DNA of 39,168 nucleotides from Muribaculaceae bacterium (GCA_022484565.1 JAKVKZ010000027.1:1-39168), one strand, 5' to 3'. Positions 7,011 through 16,172 are shown, counted from the stretch's first letter. Translations and numbers: made by a program. The notes: generated from the sequence alone by a model not told the origin.

Positions 7011-8300
7011 TTAATCCTTAAGGCATCCTAAAGGAATGATTTTAACGCCATCATCACGAGTATATGCCAATTGACCGCCAGTGACGACAATAAGCAAATC
7101 CGGCTCGCGGATTAATAGTTGTTTCTCTTTCTTATTGTATTCTTTAATTAGATTCTTTAATTCCAGCAAATGGCTGGCAGCCATTTCTATTTCGGCACTT
7201 CCGAGTTTGCATTCAATCAAAGCATATCTGCCATCATTAAGATGCAGAACAAGGTCAGCCTCCAGTCCGTACCTATCGTGATAATATTCGATATGGCTGC
7301 CTATGGATTGGGAATATGCGCGGAAATCTCTCACACACATGCATTCAAATAGGAAGCCGAAAGTTCTCAAATCCATTTCCAGACTATTAGGCGACAAGCC
7401 AAGGGCGGCCACAGCAATGGATGGGTCAATGAAATCTCGTTTTGGCGTTTTGCGAATTACGGTTGCTGAGCGAACCGCCGGGCACCAAGCATCTACATCC
7501 TCAATGACAAAAAGCCTTTTCAGAGCCAATAGATAGCTATCTAAAGTAGTATCGGAGCAGCTCTCAAAATTCGACTTGACATCCTTGAGCATTGTTGATT
7601 TAAGTGCAAGAGTGGAAATATTGCGCGCGTAAGTGCGTAAAATCAGCCTCATTAGGTCAGGGTCACGTTGAATGTTGTCCACACGTGAAATGTCGGAAAT
7701 ACAGATGCTGTCAATATATTCTTTCGCAATCAGCAGTTTTGCCTGCTTCGTTTTTCTTTTCAATGAGGCAGGCCATCCACCACGGCAGGCAGCAAATATC
7801 AAATCTTCCACACTCATTCTGGATATTTTTCCATCAATATAGTATTTTGGATTGTCAAACAATTCTTTCAATGAAACCTCACCAGTTGACTCTAACGATT
7901 CATAAAGGCTCATTGGATACATTTTCATACGTGAAATGCGTCCTGTACCCGAATGGAATATTTTACTTTTGTCCACAGAGTTTGAGCCAGTAAGAATGAA
8001 TTGACCTACATCCTGTCGATTATCCACCATTGTTCTTACTGCATCCCATAACACTGGAGCATCCTGCCACTCGTCAATAAGTCTTGGCGTGTCACCTTTC
8101 AGAAGAAGAGAAGGTTTTGTTGCAGCTGTAGCCAAAGAAGCGGCACGGGTATCTGGGTCTTGGAGTTTTAGCACACTTGCGGCTTTCTGTTCAGCAGTAG
8201 TGGTTTTGCCACACCATTTAGGACCTTCGATGAGCGTAGCTCCGAAAGCCTCGAGATGTTCTGCAAGAAGCACATCCGCCATTCTTCTTAAATATTCCAT
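7011..8300 (-). CDS. AAA family ATPase with DUF4143-type C-terminal domain
   Basis: 429 residues from the ATG at 8300; the frame also allows a TTG one codon earlier, but MEYLRRMADVLLAEHL is the usual start of this family. Walker A is GPKWCGKT at residues 26-33, Walker B RLIDEWQDAP near 74, followed by FILTGSNS. The C-terminal half includes GFLFECMCVRDFRAY, then DLVLHLNDGRYALIECKLG, a D-x(n)-ExK arrangement typical of restriction-endonuclease-like folds. It is only distantly related to the ATPase at 1141: different Walker A and different C-terminal motifs. It has a good promoter at 8328-8359 with four iterons directly upstream. The cellular role of the family is not known. Confidence 0.9.
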   Translation of the reverse strand: MEYLRRMADVLLAEHLEAFGATLIEGPKWCGKTTTAEQKAASVLKLQDPDTRAASLATAATKPSLLLKGDTPRLIDEWQDAPVLWDAVRTMVDNRQDVGQFILTGSNSVDKSKIFHSGTGRISRMKMYPMSLYESLESTGEVSLKELFDNPKYYIDGKISRMSVEDLIFAACRGGWPASLKRKTKQAKLLIAKEYIDSICISDISRVDNIQRDPDLMRLILRTYARNISTLALKSTMLKDVKSNFESCSDTTLDSYLLALKRLFVIEDVDAWCPAVRSATVIRKTPKRDFIDPSIAVAALGLSPNSLEMDLRTFGFLFECMCVRDFRAYSQSIGSHIEYYHDRYGLEADLVLHLNDGRYALIECKLGSAEIEMAASHLLELKNLIKEYNKKEKQLLIREPDLLIVVTGGQLAYTRDDGVKIIPLGCLKD

Positions 8301-8327
8301 CAAAATTATGCTTTATCAATTATTTTG

Positions 8328-8359
8328 CAAAAATACATATAATTAATTAATTACACAAG
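8328..8359 (-). promoter_or_regulatory. Promoter of the second ATPase gene
   Basis: Read on the minus strand: CTTG at 8359-8356, a 20-bp spacer made largely of AATTAATTAATTA, then TATTTTTG at 8335-8328. This fits the Bacteroidetes promoter well and places the transcript start about 20 nt before the ATG at 8300. Confidence 0.7.
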
Positions 8360-8363
8360 TCGT

Positions 8364-8455
8364 TTGGCAAATTTGAGGCATTTTGCTTGGCAAATTTTAG
8401 GTAAATCACTTGGCAAATTTGAGGTAATCTGCTTGGCAAATTTTAGGTAATCTAG
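8364..8455. repeat. Four 23-bp iterons upstream of the second ATPase promoter
   Basis: Four contiguous 23-bp units start at 8364, 8387, 8410 and 8433, each beginning TTGGCAAATTT. Units 1 and 3 continue GAGG and units 2 and 4 continue TAGG, so the array also has a 46-bp double period. The array ends only about 5 bp upstream of the -33 element of the ATPase promoter, which suggests binding sites for a regulator. The unit length is not a multiple of three and no reading frame runs through, so it is not coding. Confidence 0.85.
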
Positions 8456-8558
8456 CATAATCTACGTTTAAAGCCAAAAAATAGAAAAATTTCCGTCATC
8501 ATAGCGTCAATAAAGAAACCGTCAAACAAAGTAATTTCCGTGTTCCCATCAATCTCTC

Positions 8559-9180
8559 ATTATTTTCTCCCATTTTCGTGCATTTCCATCCTCAATTCAC
8601 CTTAATTTCGTCCTGAGTTCTTTGACACATTGTATCGCCGTGTTCACATCCTGAAATCAGCTGTCCCACCCTGTCCCAATTCATCGCATCGTGTCCCACT
8701 ATATAACTATTTATAAATCAGCGTATTATCTTGAAATTTCACATCGTGCAGAATATGGTGAAAAACTTTTGGGACACCGCAAACCATTGCATTGATATTC
8801 ACCGAATTGCAAGCCAAAAACTGTCCCACGCACAAGTCCTGCGCTGGGACACGCAAATAAGCACATTTGCAAAAACATTATTTTTTCCCATTTTCGTGCA
8901 TTTCCTTCCTCAATTCACCTTAATTTCGCCCTGAGTTCTTTGACACATTGTATCGTCGTGTTAGCATCCTAAAATCCGCTGTCCCACCCTGTCCCAATTC
9001 ATCGCAGCGTGTCCCGCTATATAACTATCTATAAATCGGCGTGTTATTCCACAATTTCACATCGTGCAGAATATGGTGAAAAACTTTTGGGACACCGCAA
9101 AACATTGCATTGATATTCACTGAATTGCAAGCCAAAAACTGTCCCACGCACCCGTCCCGCGTTGGGACACGCAAAATAGC
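8559..9180. repeat. Tandem duplication of a 304-bp noncoding block
   Basis: Bases 8559-8862 recur at 8877-9180 with a constant offset of 318 bp and no insertions or deletions; I count about 26 differences, or 91 percent identity. Each copy holds four TGTCCCA motifs and two inverted TGGGACA motifs; the last pair forms a hairpin (GTCCCACGC with GCG-N-TGGGAC) in both copies even though the sequence around it differs. No protein frame is conserved between the copies. Together with the iterons this fills the 970-bp gap between the ATPase and panC. It could be a repeated structured RNA, a dispersed intergenic repeat or a protein-binding region. Confidence 0.85.
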
Positions 9181-9209
9181 TGCCAATATCATGTAAAGTA
9201 CACCGAAAA

Positions 9210-9242
9210 TTTGTGTATTTCCTAAATAAGTTGTTATTTTGC
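9210..9242 (+). promoter_or_regulatory. Promoter of the panC operon
   Basis: TTTG at 9210-9213, 20-bp spacer, then TTATTTTGC at 9234-9242, one base off the TAnnTTTGC consensus. It lies 28 bp before the panC ATG and begins 30 bp after the end of the tandem duplication. Confidence 0.6.
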
Positions 9243-9269
9243 AGCGTTTTTAAAAACATTCATTTTATC

Positions 9270-10115
9270 ATGCAAATTGTTAAGACTGTTATAGCTTTGC
9301 AGGATGCTGTGAAAGCATTCCGCGCTGTTGGCAAGTCTGTCGGACTTGTCCCTACTATGGGTGCACTTCACGAGGGTCACAAATCGCTCGTTGTTCGTTG
9401 CAGAAAGGAAAACGATGTTGTTGTAGTCAGCGTTTTCGTAAATCCCACACAATTCAATAACAAGCAAGATTTGCTCACCTATCCGCGCAATCTTGAAGCC
9501 GATGCCAAACTGCTGGGTGATGCAGGTGCCGACATCGTATTTATGCCCTCCGTTGATGAAGTTTATCCTGAGCCTGACAACCGTGTCTTCAATCTCGGTC
9601 CTGTTGCCGAAGTAATGGAAGGCAAGATGCGACCGGGGCATTTCAATGGCGTTGCCCAGATAGTCAGCAAGCTTTTCGCGTGGGTTGAGCCTGACAGAGC
9701 CTATTTCGGCGAAAAGGACTTCCAGCAGATTGCCGTCATCCGCGCCATGGTCAAGCTCGAGGGATTCAAGGTACAGATTGTCCCTTGCCCCATTGTCCGT
9801 GAGGCTGACGGTCTCGCCAAAAGCAGCCGCAACGTACGCCTTTCTCCAGCTTTGCGAAAGATTGCGCCTAACATTGCCCGTATTTTGCGCGAAAGTTGTA
9901 ACTTTGCACTCTCGCATTCGGTTGCCGAAACTCAGCAATGGGTTATCGACGGCATTAACGCTTTCCCCGACTTGCGAGTTGAGTATTATCAGATTGTCGA
10001 TGCGCTCTCCATGCAGCCGGTAGCTGATTGGAACGATGCGCCTGCAATTTCAGGCTGCATCACCGTCTATTGCGGTGATGTCAGGCTTATCGACAACATT
10101 GCTTACCGCAAATAG
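9270..10115 (+). CDS. panC: Pantothenate synthetase (pantoate--beta-alanine ligase)
   Basis: 281 residues, close to the usual 280. It joins pantoate and beta-alanine using ATP, the last step of pantothenate synthesis, in the cytoplasm. Visible family motifs in order: [11 protein letters not shown] (ATP-binding, HIGH-like), [30 protein letters not shown] and the KSSRNVRLS loop. The ATG at 9270 was chosen because the upstream in-frame start at 9213 falls inside the -33 element. First gene of a plus-strand run; panD follows after 50 bp and supplies the beta-alanine. Confidence 0.97.
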   Translation: MQIVKTVIALQDAVKAFRAVGKSVGLVPTMGALHEGHKSLVVRCRKENDVVVVSVFVNPTQFNNKQDLLTYPRNLEADAKLLGDAGADIVFMPSVDEVYPEPDNRVFNLGPVAEVMEGKMRPGHFNGVAQIVSKLFAWVEPDRAYFGEKDFQQIAVIRAMVKLEGFKVQIVPCPIVREADGLAKSSRNVRLSPALRKIAPNIARILRESCNFALSHSVAETQQWVIDGINAFPDLRVEYYQIVDALSMQPVADWNDAPAISGCITVYCGDVRLIDNIAYRK

Positions 10116-10165
10116 TTTTTTGCCTCAAGGCTTTTTTGTTCAGATTATCACTTTTTTTACTCTAT

Positions 10166-10522
10166 ATGCAGATACAGGTTATCAAATCGAAAATTCACCG
10201 TGTCACCGTCACTGAAGCGGAGCTGAACTATATTGGCAGCATCACTATCGACGAGGACTTGATGGACGCCGCCAACATTATTGCCGGTGAACGTGTGTAT
10301 ATCGTCGATAACAATAATGGCGAACGCTTCGACACTTACGTCATCGCAGGTCGCCGCGGTTCGGGAGTCATTTGCGCTAACGGTGCTGCTGCACGCAAGG
10401 TGCAGACGGGCGACACCATCATTATCATGGCCTATGCCATAATGGATTTTGAGGAAGCCAAGCATTTCAAGCCTTCCATCATCTTCCCCGACACCCGCAC
10501 CAACCATTTGATTAAAAAATAA
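10166..10522 (+). CDS. panD: Aspartate 1-decarboxylase
   Basis: 118 residues. It makes beta-alanine from aspartate. The proenzyme self-cleaves at Gly24-Ser25 to form the pyruvoyl cofactor; here residues 22-26 read YIGSI with G24-S25 at the expected place. Lys9 ([10 protein letters not shown]) and the NGAAARKVQ segment that packs the active site are present. The start at 10166 gives [12 protein letters not shown], the standard N-terminus; the frame is open upstream, but a longer start would shift the cleavage site. It sits between panC and ffh (22 bp gap). Confidence 0.97.
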   Translation: MQIQVIKSKIHRVTVTEAELNYIGSITIDEDLMDAANIIAGERVYIVDNNNGERFDTYVIAGRRGSGVICANGAAARKVQTGDTIIIMAYAIMDFEEAKHFKPSIIFPDTRTNHLIKK

Positions 10523-10544
10523 TTATTTACACTATATTTTCCAG

Positions 10545-11882
10545 ATGTTTGAAAATTTAACCGAGAAACTTGAACGCTCGTTCAAAATTCTTAAAGGACA
10601 AGGTAAAATCACCGAGATTAATGTAGCCGAGACTCTTAAGGATGTCCGCCGCGCTCTTCTCGATGCCGATGTCAATTTTAAAGTCGCTAAACAGTTTACC
10701 GACACTGTCAAGACTAAGGCGCTTGGCATGAACGTCATCAATTCCCTCCAGCCTAGCCAACTTATGGTCAAGGTGGTCCATGATGAGCTTGCTGAACTCA
10801 TGGGCGGCACTCAGGCTGAGTTTGATGTCAACGGTAAGCCGGCCATTGTCCTGATGTCGGGTCTTCAAGGTTCTGGTAAGACTACTTTCTCCGGCAAACT
10901 TGCTCGCAAGATGAAGCAGGAAAAGGGCAAGAACCCTCTCCTCGTGGCTTGCGACGTTTACCGTCCTGCCGCCATCGACCAGTTGAAGGTTCTCGGTGAG
11001 CAGATTGGTGTTCCCGTCTATAGCGAGCCTGAGAGCAAGGACCCTGTTTCCATTGCCAAGCACGCCATCGACGAAGCCAAGCTAAAGAATTTCGACCTCG
11101 TTATTATCGATACTGCCGGTCGTCTCGCCATTGATGAGCAGATGATGAATGAAATCTCCAACTTGAAGAATGCTGTCAAGCCTAACGAGACTTTGTTTGT
11201 CGTTGATGCCATGACTGGTCAGGATGCCGTCAACACTGCCAAGGAATTCAACGACCGCCTCGATTTCGATGGCGTCGTCCTCACCAAGCTCGACGGCGAC
11301 ACCCGTGGTGGTGCTGCCCTTTCCATTCGCACAGTTGTCAACAAGCCTATCAAGTTTGTCGGTACTGGTGAAAAGCTCGAAGCTATCGACCCGTTCCGTC
11401 CCGCTGGTATGGCCGACCGTATCCTCGGCATGGGCGACATTGTTTCCTTCGTCGACCGTATGCAGCAGCAGTACGATGAGGAGGAAGCCAAGAAGCTCCA
11501 GAAGAAGATTGCCAAGAACCAATTCGATTTCAACGATTTCCTCAGCCAGATTGCCCAAATCAAGAAGATGGGTAACCTTAAGGATTTGGCTTCCATGATT
11601 CCAGGCGTAGGCAAGGCCATCAAGGATATGGACATCGACGACAATGCCTTCAAGGGCATTGAGGCCATCATCCATTCCATGACTCCTTACGAACGTCAGC
11701 ATCCTGAAGTGCTGAATGGCACTCGCCGCCAGCGCATTGCCGGTGGTAGCGGCACTTCCATTCAGGAGGTTAACCGCCTGCTCAAGCAGTTCGACCAGAC
11801 GCGCAAAATGATGCATTATGCCGCCACGATCAAGAACCCGCTCAAGGCAGCTCGCGCCATGAAAGCGAAGAAGCGTCATTGA
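10545..11882 (+). CDS. ffh: Signal recognition particle protein Ffh (SRP54)
   Basis: 445 residues, normal length. N domain at residues 1-90, then the G domain with G1 GLQGSGKTT at 106-114, DTAGR near 190, and TKLDGDTRGG near 247; the methionine-rich M domain, which binds signal sequences and SRP RNA, runs from about 330 to the end (GSGTSIQEVNRLLKQF, MKAKKRH). With FtsY and the small SRP RNA it delivers nascent inner-membrane proteins to the translocon. No SRP RNA gene was recognised nearby. folD follows after 44 bp. Confidence 0.98.
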   Translation: MFENLTEKLERSFKILKGQGKITEINVAETLKDVRRALLDADVNFKVAKQFTDTVKTKALGMNVINSLQPSQLMVKVVHDELAELMGGTQAEFDVNGKPAIVLMSGLQGSGKTTFSGKLARKMKQEKGKNPLLVACDVYRPAAIDQLKVLGEQIGVPVYSEPESKDPVSIAKHAIDEAKLKNFDLVIIDTAGRLAIDEQMMNEISNLKNAVKPNETLFVVDAMTGQDAVNTAKEFNDRLDFDGVVLTKLDGDTRGGAALSIRTVVNKPIKFVGTGEKLEAIDPFRPAGMADRILGMGDIVSFVDRMQQQYDEEEAKKLQKKIAKNQFDFNDFLSQIAQIKKMGNLKDLASMIPGVGKAIKDMDIDDNAFKGIEAIIHSMTPYERQHPEVLNGTRRQRIAGGSGTSIQEVNRLLKQFDQTRKMMHYAATIKNPLKAARAMKAKKRH

Positions 11883-11926
11883 TTCTGTAAGATTTTTATA
11901 AAAACATATATATATCAAGTATTTTA

Positions 11927-12808
11927 ATGGAACTTATCGACGGAAAAAAGGTTTCTGCCGCGCTGAAGCAGGAAATTGCCGCTGAAGTGGCCAAAATGGT
12001 TGCCGAAGGCAAAAAGCGCCCTCATTTGGCTGCCGTGCTCGTAGGGCACGATGGCGGTAGCGAAACTTATGTGGCCAACAAGGTGAAGGCTTGCGAAGTT
12101 TGTGGCTTCAAGTCAACTCTTGTCCGCTACGAGGACGATGTCACTGAGGAGGAACTCCTCGCTTGTGTTGACCGCCTTAACCGCGATGATGATGTCGACG
12201 GCTTTATCGTCCAGTTGCCTCTGCCTAAGCACATTTCTGAGCAGAAGGTCATCGAGGCCATCGATTATCACAAGGATGTTGACGGCTTCCACCCTATCAA
12301 TGTGGGCCGCATGTCCATCGGGCTGCCTTGCTTTGTCTCAGCTACTCCTTTCGGCATCCTCGAGCTGCTCCGTCGTTACAATATCACCACTAAGGGTGCT
12401 GATTGCGTTGTGCTTGGCCGCAGCAATATCGTCGGCAAGCCTGTTGCCTCGCTTATGATGCAGAAGGCTGATGTCGGCAATGCCACTGTCACCGTCTGCC
12501 ACAGCGCCACTAAGAATCTCAAGGATATTTGCCGTCGTGCCGACATCATCATTTCAGCTATGGGCAAGCCAGGGTTTGTCACTGCTGATATGGTTAAGGA
12601 TGGTGCCGTAATCATCGACGTTGGCACCACCCGCGTGCCTTCCACCCTCACCAAGAGCGGTTGGAAACTCCGTGGCGATGTCGATTTCGACAATGTCGCC
12701 CCTAAGTGTTCTTTCATCACTCCTGTGCCGGGTGGCGTTGGCCCTATGACCATTGCTTCTCTCATGCACAACACTCTTCTCGCTGCCTCCCACGCCATTT
12801 ATAAATAA
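11927..12808 (+). CDS. folD: Bifunctional methylenetetrahydrofolate dehydrogenase / methenyltetrahydrofolate cyclohydrolase
   Basis: 293 residues. It interconverts 5,10-methylene-, methenyl- and 10-formyl-tetrahydrofolate with NADP. The catalytic Y-x3-K is YVANK (Lys52), followed by QLPLPKHI, the dinucleotide-binding [14 protein letters not shown] and the C-terminal [11 protein letters not shown] signature. Start ATG at 11927 gives [10 protein letters not shown], typical of the family. It follows ffh and precedes the CapA-like gene by 21 bp, so it is probably part of the same transcript. Confidence 0.98.
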   Translation: MELIDGKKVSAALKQEIAAEVAKMVAEGKKRPHLAAVLVGHDGGSETYVANKVKACEVCGFKSTLVRYEDDVTEEELLACVDRLNRDDDVDGFIVQLPLPKHISEQKVIEAIDYHKDVDGFHPINVGRMSIGLPCFVSATPFGILELLRRYNITTKGADCVVLGRSNIVGKPVASLMMQKADVGNATVTVCHSATKNLKDICRRADIIISAMGKPGFVTADMVKDGAVIIDVGTTRVPSTLTKSGWKLRGDVDFDNVAPKCSFITPVPGGVGPMTIASLMHNTLLAASHAIYK

Positions 12809-12829
12809 TCAATCATATTCAGTAGTCTG

Positions 12830-13894
12830 ATGCATTTTCTTTCCATCCTTCTTCTCACGCTGCTTCCTCTCCTTGGTGAAAGTCAGGAGATAAATTTGAC
12901 CTTTGTCGGCGATGCCATGCAGCATGGTCCGCAGGTCAAGGCTGCTTTGAGTTGTGGTGGCGGCTCTCACTACGATTATTCTGATTGTTTCCGCTATATC
13001 TCTGCCGACATTGCCGATGCCGATTATTCGGTGGTCAATCTTGAGTGTCCGCTTGCCGGACCTCCTTTCAAGGGTTATCCGCATTTCAGCGCCCCTGATT
13101 CCTATGCCAAGGCTCTAAAGTCGGTCGGGTTCGACCTTTTCCTAACTGCCAACAATCACTGCATGGATTGCCGCGATGCCGGTGCTGAGCGCACTCTCCG
13201 CACTCTCGATGCCTTGGGCATTCCGCACATTGGCACTTATCTCGACGATGCCGACCGTTCGGCTCATTCGCCGTTCATCGCTACAATTAAGGGAGCTAAG
13301 ATTGCCTTCCTCGACTATACTTTCGGCACTAACGGCATTCCGGCGCTCTCTGTCGCCGTCAACCGCATCGACAGCACCCGTATTTCATCTGAGATTGATG
13401 CCGCCCGTGCAGCTGGTGCGCAGGCCGTCTGCGTCTGCCTCCATTGGGGCATTGAATATCAGCTTTTGCCTGTTCCAAGTCAGAAAAAGCTTGCTGATTT
13501 TCTCGTCAGAAAGGGTGTTGACCTCATTATTGGCAGTCACCCGCACGTGGTTGAGCCGATGGAAATCCGCCACAGCGATACTTATAACAAGGATGTCCTG
13601 CTGGTCTATTCGCTCGGCAATTTCATCAGCAACCAGAATGGCTCCAATTCCCGTGGCGGTTCTATGGTTAAGGTGCGTCTGTCGTTTATCGATGGCAAGC
13701 CTAAGGTTGATGCTGCCTCCTATAAGCTGTTCTTCGTCCAGAAGCCTGCTGCCCGCGGTGAGAATTACGTCATTATCCCATCTTCCCGTCGCGACCTTGT
13801 CCGCGCTGATTCCCGCTCGGCTTTCGATACATTCATAAGCAATGCCCGCGACTTGTTTAATGCCCATAACATCGGTGTCAATGAGGACAAATGA
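12830..13894 (+). CDS. CapA/PgsA-family metallophosphoesterase-fold protein
   Basis: 354 residues. An N-terminal hydrophobic segment (MHFLSILLLTLLPLLGES) is a probable signal peptide. The mature protein carries the CapA order of motifs: FVGDAMQHG, VVNLECPL, LTANNHCMDCRDAG, VCVCLHWGIEY, IIGSHPHVVEPME and VYSLGNFISNQ, which together form the di-metal phosphoesterase-like site. Members are tied to poly-gamma-glutamate or capsule synthesis in some Gram-positives; in Bacteroidetes without other pgs genes nearby, the substrate is unknown. The stop codon overlaps the start of the next gene by 4 nt, so the two are translationally coupled. Confidence 0.88.
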   Translation: MHFLSILLLTLLPLLGESQEINLTFVGDAMQHGPQVKAALSCGGGSHYDYSDCFRYISADIADADYSVVNLECPLAGPPFKGYPHFSAPDSYAKALKSVGFDLFLTANNHCMDCRDAGAERTLRTLDALGIPHIGTYLDDADRSAHSPFIATIKGAKIAFLDYTFGTNGIPALSVAVNRIDSTRISSEIDAARAAGAQAVCVCLHWGIEYQLLPVPSQKKLADFLVRKGVDLIIGSHPHVVEPMEIRHSDTYNKDVLLVYSLGNFISNQNGSNSRGGSMVKVRLSFIDGKPKVDAASYKLFFVQKPAARGENYVIIPSSRRDLVRADSRSAFDTFISNARDLFNAHNIGVNEDK

Positions 13895-14523
13895 GGTGCT
13901 TCTTCCTGATAATTGTCGCGCTCGCAGCATTGCAGTTTTCCCTCGCGCAATCTCCGCAGCCTGAGCAGCTTTCACAGCAGCCCGATTCAGTATCAATTCA
14001 GTCTGATTCCATTCAGCAAACTGATTCATCCCAACAATCCGATTCCGTCGCTCTTCCCGAGCCTCCTCTTCCGCCTGTCGGAAAAACGTCCCATATTGCC
14101 CGCGACCTTTATTTCTGGTTTGGCACTCGCCTCAACTCTGTCATCACTAATTTGCGCCGTAATTATCCGCAATTTTCCCGCTCTGTCTCTACCGACGAGG
14201 ATGGATATTCCGACATCACCGAGTTCCATCATTTCATCTTCTATCACTATTATTTCCGCGACCGCCGTTACATCGGCTCTGCCACCACTTTCCACTGCAT
14301 CAGCAAGGGCAATCCTTCCGACCGCCGCCTTTTCAATGGCCTTATCAATAATATCGTCCATTTCACAGGCGTCAAGCCTGAAATCAGCAAGGAACAGGAT
14401 TTCTATCAGTGGTCCGACACTGCCGGCACTCGCATCGTCATCAATCTCATCGAGGCCCCCGGCGACACTTTCATCACCGTCCGCAGCATGACGCGCGACC
14501 TAATAGAGCATCCTATGCCCTGA
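13891..14523 (+). CDS. Exported protein of unknown function coupled to the CapA-like gene
   Basis: 210 residues. The ATG at 13891 overlaps the preceding TGA in an ATGA junction. A cleavable signal peptide (MRCFFLIIVALAALQFSLAQ) is followed by a low-complexity linker rich in Gln, Ser and Asp with repeated QSDS/QQPDS phrases up to about residue 55, a Pro-rich stretch (LPEPPLPPVG) and then a folded domain with many aromatics (FHHFIFYHYYFRDRRYIG). I do not recognise the family. The overlap suggests it works with the CapA-like protein in the periplasm. End of the six-gene run. Confidence 0.75.
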   Translation: MRCFFLIIVALAALQFSLAQSPQPEQLSQQPDSVSIQSDSIQQTDSSQQSDSVALPEPPLPPVGKTSHIARDLYFWFGTRLNSVITNLRRNYPQFSRSVSTDEDGYSDITEFHHFIFYHYYFRDRRYIGSATTFHCISKGNPSDRRLFNGLINNIVHFTGVKPEISKEQDFYQWSDTAGTRIVINLIEAPGDTFITVRSMTRDLIEHPMP

Positions 14524-14617
14524 CCTCTTTTATCGCCGGTTGGGGAAGGAGCACTTACTTATACTGCGACAACCATAACATAAACACTGTGTCCCTCCCC
14601 GTATCCTGCGAATTTCT

Positions 14618-14983
14618 TTATTCTGTGAGTTCTATCCTTAATTCTTCGAATATTTCCACCGAACTTTCATAGTATCCGTCGCCAGTCGTTCTCGGTCCGT
14701 CAAGCACTTCAAATCCAGCCTCTCTCAGCATGGCTGTTTTCTCGTCCACGGCCTTTTTACTGCCCACATTTATTGCTATGTGCATTCCGTTGCTGGTTGC
14801 CGTCACGTCAGGCTTATTCATCAGTTCAATCCTTGTTCCGCCGCCCAATGTCACGAAATAGGTACTCAATCCCGTCACATGGTTATGGTACATGCTTCCG
14901 CTTTTGCCGCCGAAGTATTTTTCAAAGAAGTCTCTTGCTCCTTCAAGGTCATTCACATATAACCCCACATGGTCAATCTTCAT
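14618..14983 (-). CDS. VOC (glyoxalase/bleomycin-resistance) family protein
   Basis: 121 residues from the ATG at 14983, giving MKIDHVGLYVNDLEGARDFF, the standard opening of the vicinal oxygen chelate fold. The frame is open to 15037, but that longer start would lie inside the acyltransferase gene. Candidate metal ligands are His4, a Glu in GGGTRIELM, His in NGMHIAI and a Glu near the end (EELRIELTE). Members include glyoxalase I and small-molecule resistance proteins; the exact substrate cannot be read here. The start overlaps the acyltransferase stop by 4 nt (ATGA). Confidence 0.85.
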   Translation of the reverse strand: MKIDHVGLYVNDLEGARDFFEKYFGGKSGSMYHNHVTGLSTYFVTLGGGTRIELMNKPDVTATSNGMHIAINVGSKKAVDEKTAMLREAGFEVLDGPRTTGDGYYESSVEIFEELRIELTE

Positions 14984-16152
14984 TGCTTCACTGTCTCCTT
15001 TCTGCTGTTTTTCATAAGCCAATGATGTTTCAGCCATTCTCTTACCGGCAAATCATATAGTTTCAGGCTGGCGTATGCTATAGCTATCGCCAGTATGTAC
15101 AGGCCAATGCAAAGTGCCACTACCTCGCCTGTCGATGCGTCGGGATGTTCTTTTGCCCATGCAATCTGCATATATATTAGCGGGTAATGCGTGATATATA
15201 GCGGGTATGAAATCTGTCCGAAGAATTTGCACAAGTGCACTGAGCGCCCGCTCACTTTGCTTCCTGCACCCATCGACACGATTATCGGGAACAGCACCAG
15301 TATGCACACTGCCTCGTACAGTCCATTCATCCATTCTTGTCCTTCACCGCCCATTCTTGGCATTACCAGCAATATTGCCACCATCAGTGAGCACCACCAG
15401 AATCCGCCTCTCACCTTTATCAGTTTGTGCAGTTTCGACAGTAGCAACCCCATAAAGAACGGGTACAGCAATCGGCTTATTCCTATGAATGCTTGGTCGG
15501 GAGTTATGCTCCATCCTCCTATCACCGTATATGCCGCATGGCGTTGTGCGAGCAGGCCGAACACATCCCAGTTCAGTGCGAGATTAAGTGTCAGAAATGC
15601 CGCGAATGCCACAAATATCATCAATGCCGTCTTCGAGAGGTGGCGGATGAACACTGCATAGAGTATGTTGGCCACGTATTCCCACATCAGCGACCATGTC
15701 GGCCCGTTGAGCGAGTTCATTTCGCTCCAGCCTCTTATGTCCATCGAAGGCAATGCCGGAATCATCGTGAATCCGAGCAGCATCATCGCCAGCATCATCC
15801 ACCACGATGTCTTGCTCACAAGTGGAAATTCGCTGCAATCGCCCAAATAGAAAAGTAATGCGCCTATAAGCGTCCCCATTATCACCATCGGGTGCAGTCG
15901 CACCAGTCGGCGTTTGAAGAAGTTCTTCATCGACATTCTGTCCCATCGGTCATCGTAGGCGTAGCCTATCACGAAGCCCGACAGCACAAAGAAGAAGTCC
16001 ACTGCAAGGTAGCCGTGGTTGAGCACTTGCTCGGCTGGACTCTTTGAATAGGTCTCAAACAGGTGGTATGCCACCACTATCAATGCCGCCACTCCACGCA
16101 GTCCGTCGAGTATCTCGTAGCGTTTTTTTGAAGCTAAATATATCTCTGCCAT
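14980..16152 (-). CDS. Acyltransferase 3 family membrane protein
   Basis: 390 residues, with about ten hydrophobic segments. The first holds the catalytic signature of the OafA/YrhL type: RYEILDGLRGVAALIVVAYHLFE, then GYLAVDFFFVLSGFVIGYAY and FFKRRLVRLHP. These inner-membrane enzymes move acetyl or other acyl groups onto exported sugars such as O-antigen, peptidoglycan or glycans; the acceptor here is unknown. There is no glycan gene cluster beside it. It is transcribed with the VOC gene and shares a 100-bp divergent promoter region with the AraC regulator. Confidence 0.92.
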   Translation of the reverse strand: MAEIYLASKKRYEILDGLRGVAALIVVAYHLFETYSKSPAEQVLNHGYLAVDFFFVLSGFVIGYAYDDRWDRMSMKNFFKRRLVRLHPMVIMGTLIGALLFYLGDCSEFPLVSKTSWWMMLAMMLLGFTMIPALPSMDIRGWSEMNSLNGPTWSLMWEYVANILYAVFIRHLSKTALMIFVAFAAFLTLNLALNWDVFGLLAQRHAAYTVIGGWSITPDQAFIGISRLLYPFFMGLLLSKLHKLIKVRGGFWWCSLMVAILLVMPRMGGEGQEWMNGLYEAVCILVLFPIIVSMGAGSKVSGRSVHLCKFFGQISYPLYITHYPLIYMQIAWAKEHPDASTGEVVALCIGLYILAIAIAYASLKLYDLPVREWLKHHWLMKNSRKETVKQ

Positions 16153-16172
16153 TCGCTCTGATTAATTTTCTG

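Noticed and set aside
1141..8300. The two DUF4143 ATPases as recent duplicates
   Set aside because: They share the domain plan only; Walker A, linker and C-terminal motifs differ too much for a recent duplication.
8364..8455. CRISPR array
   Set aside because: Units are 23 bp, contiguous and without spacers; no cas genes are in the window.
8731..8934. 67-codon plus-strand frame inside the tandem duplication
   Set aside because: The frame is not kept in the second copy of the duplicated block and runs across the junction, so it is chance.
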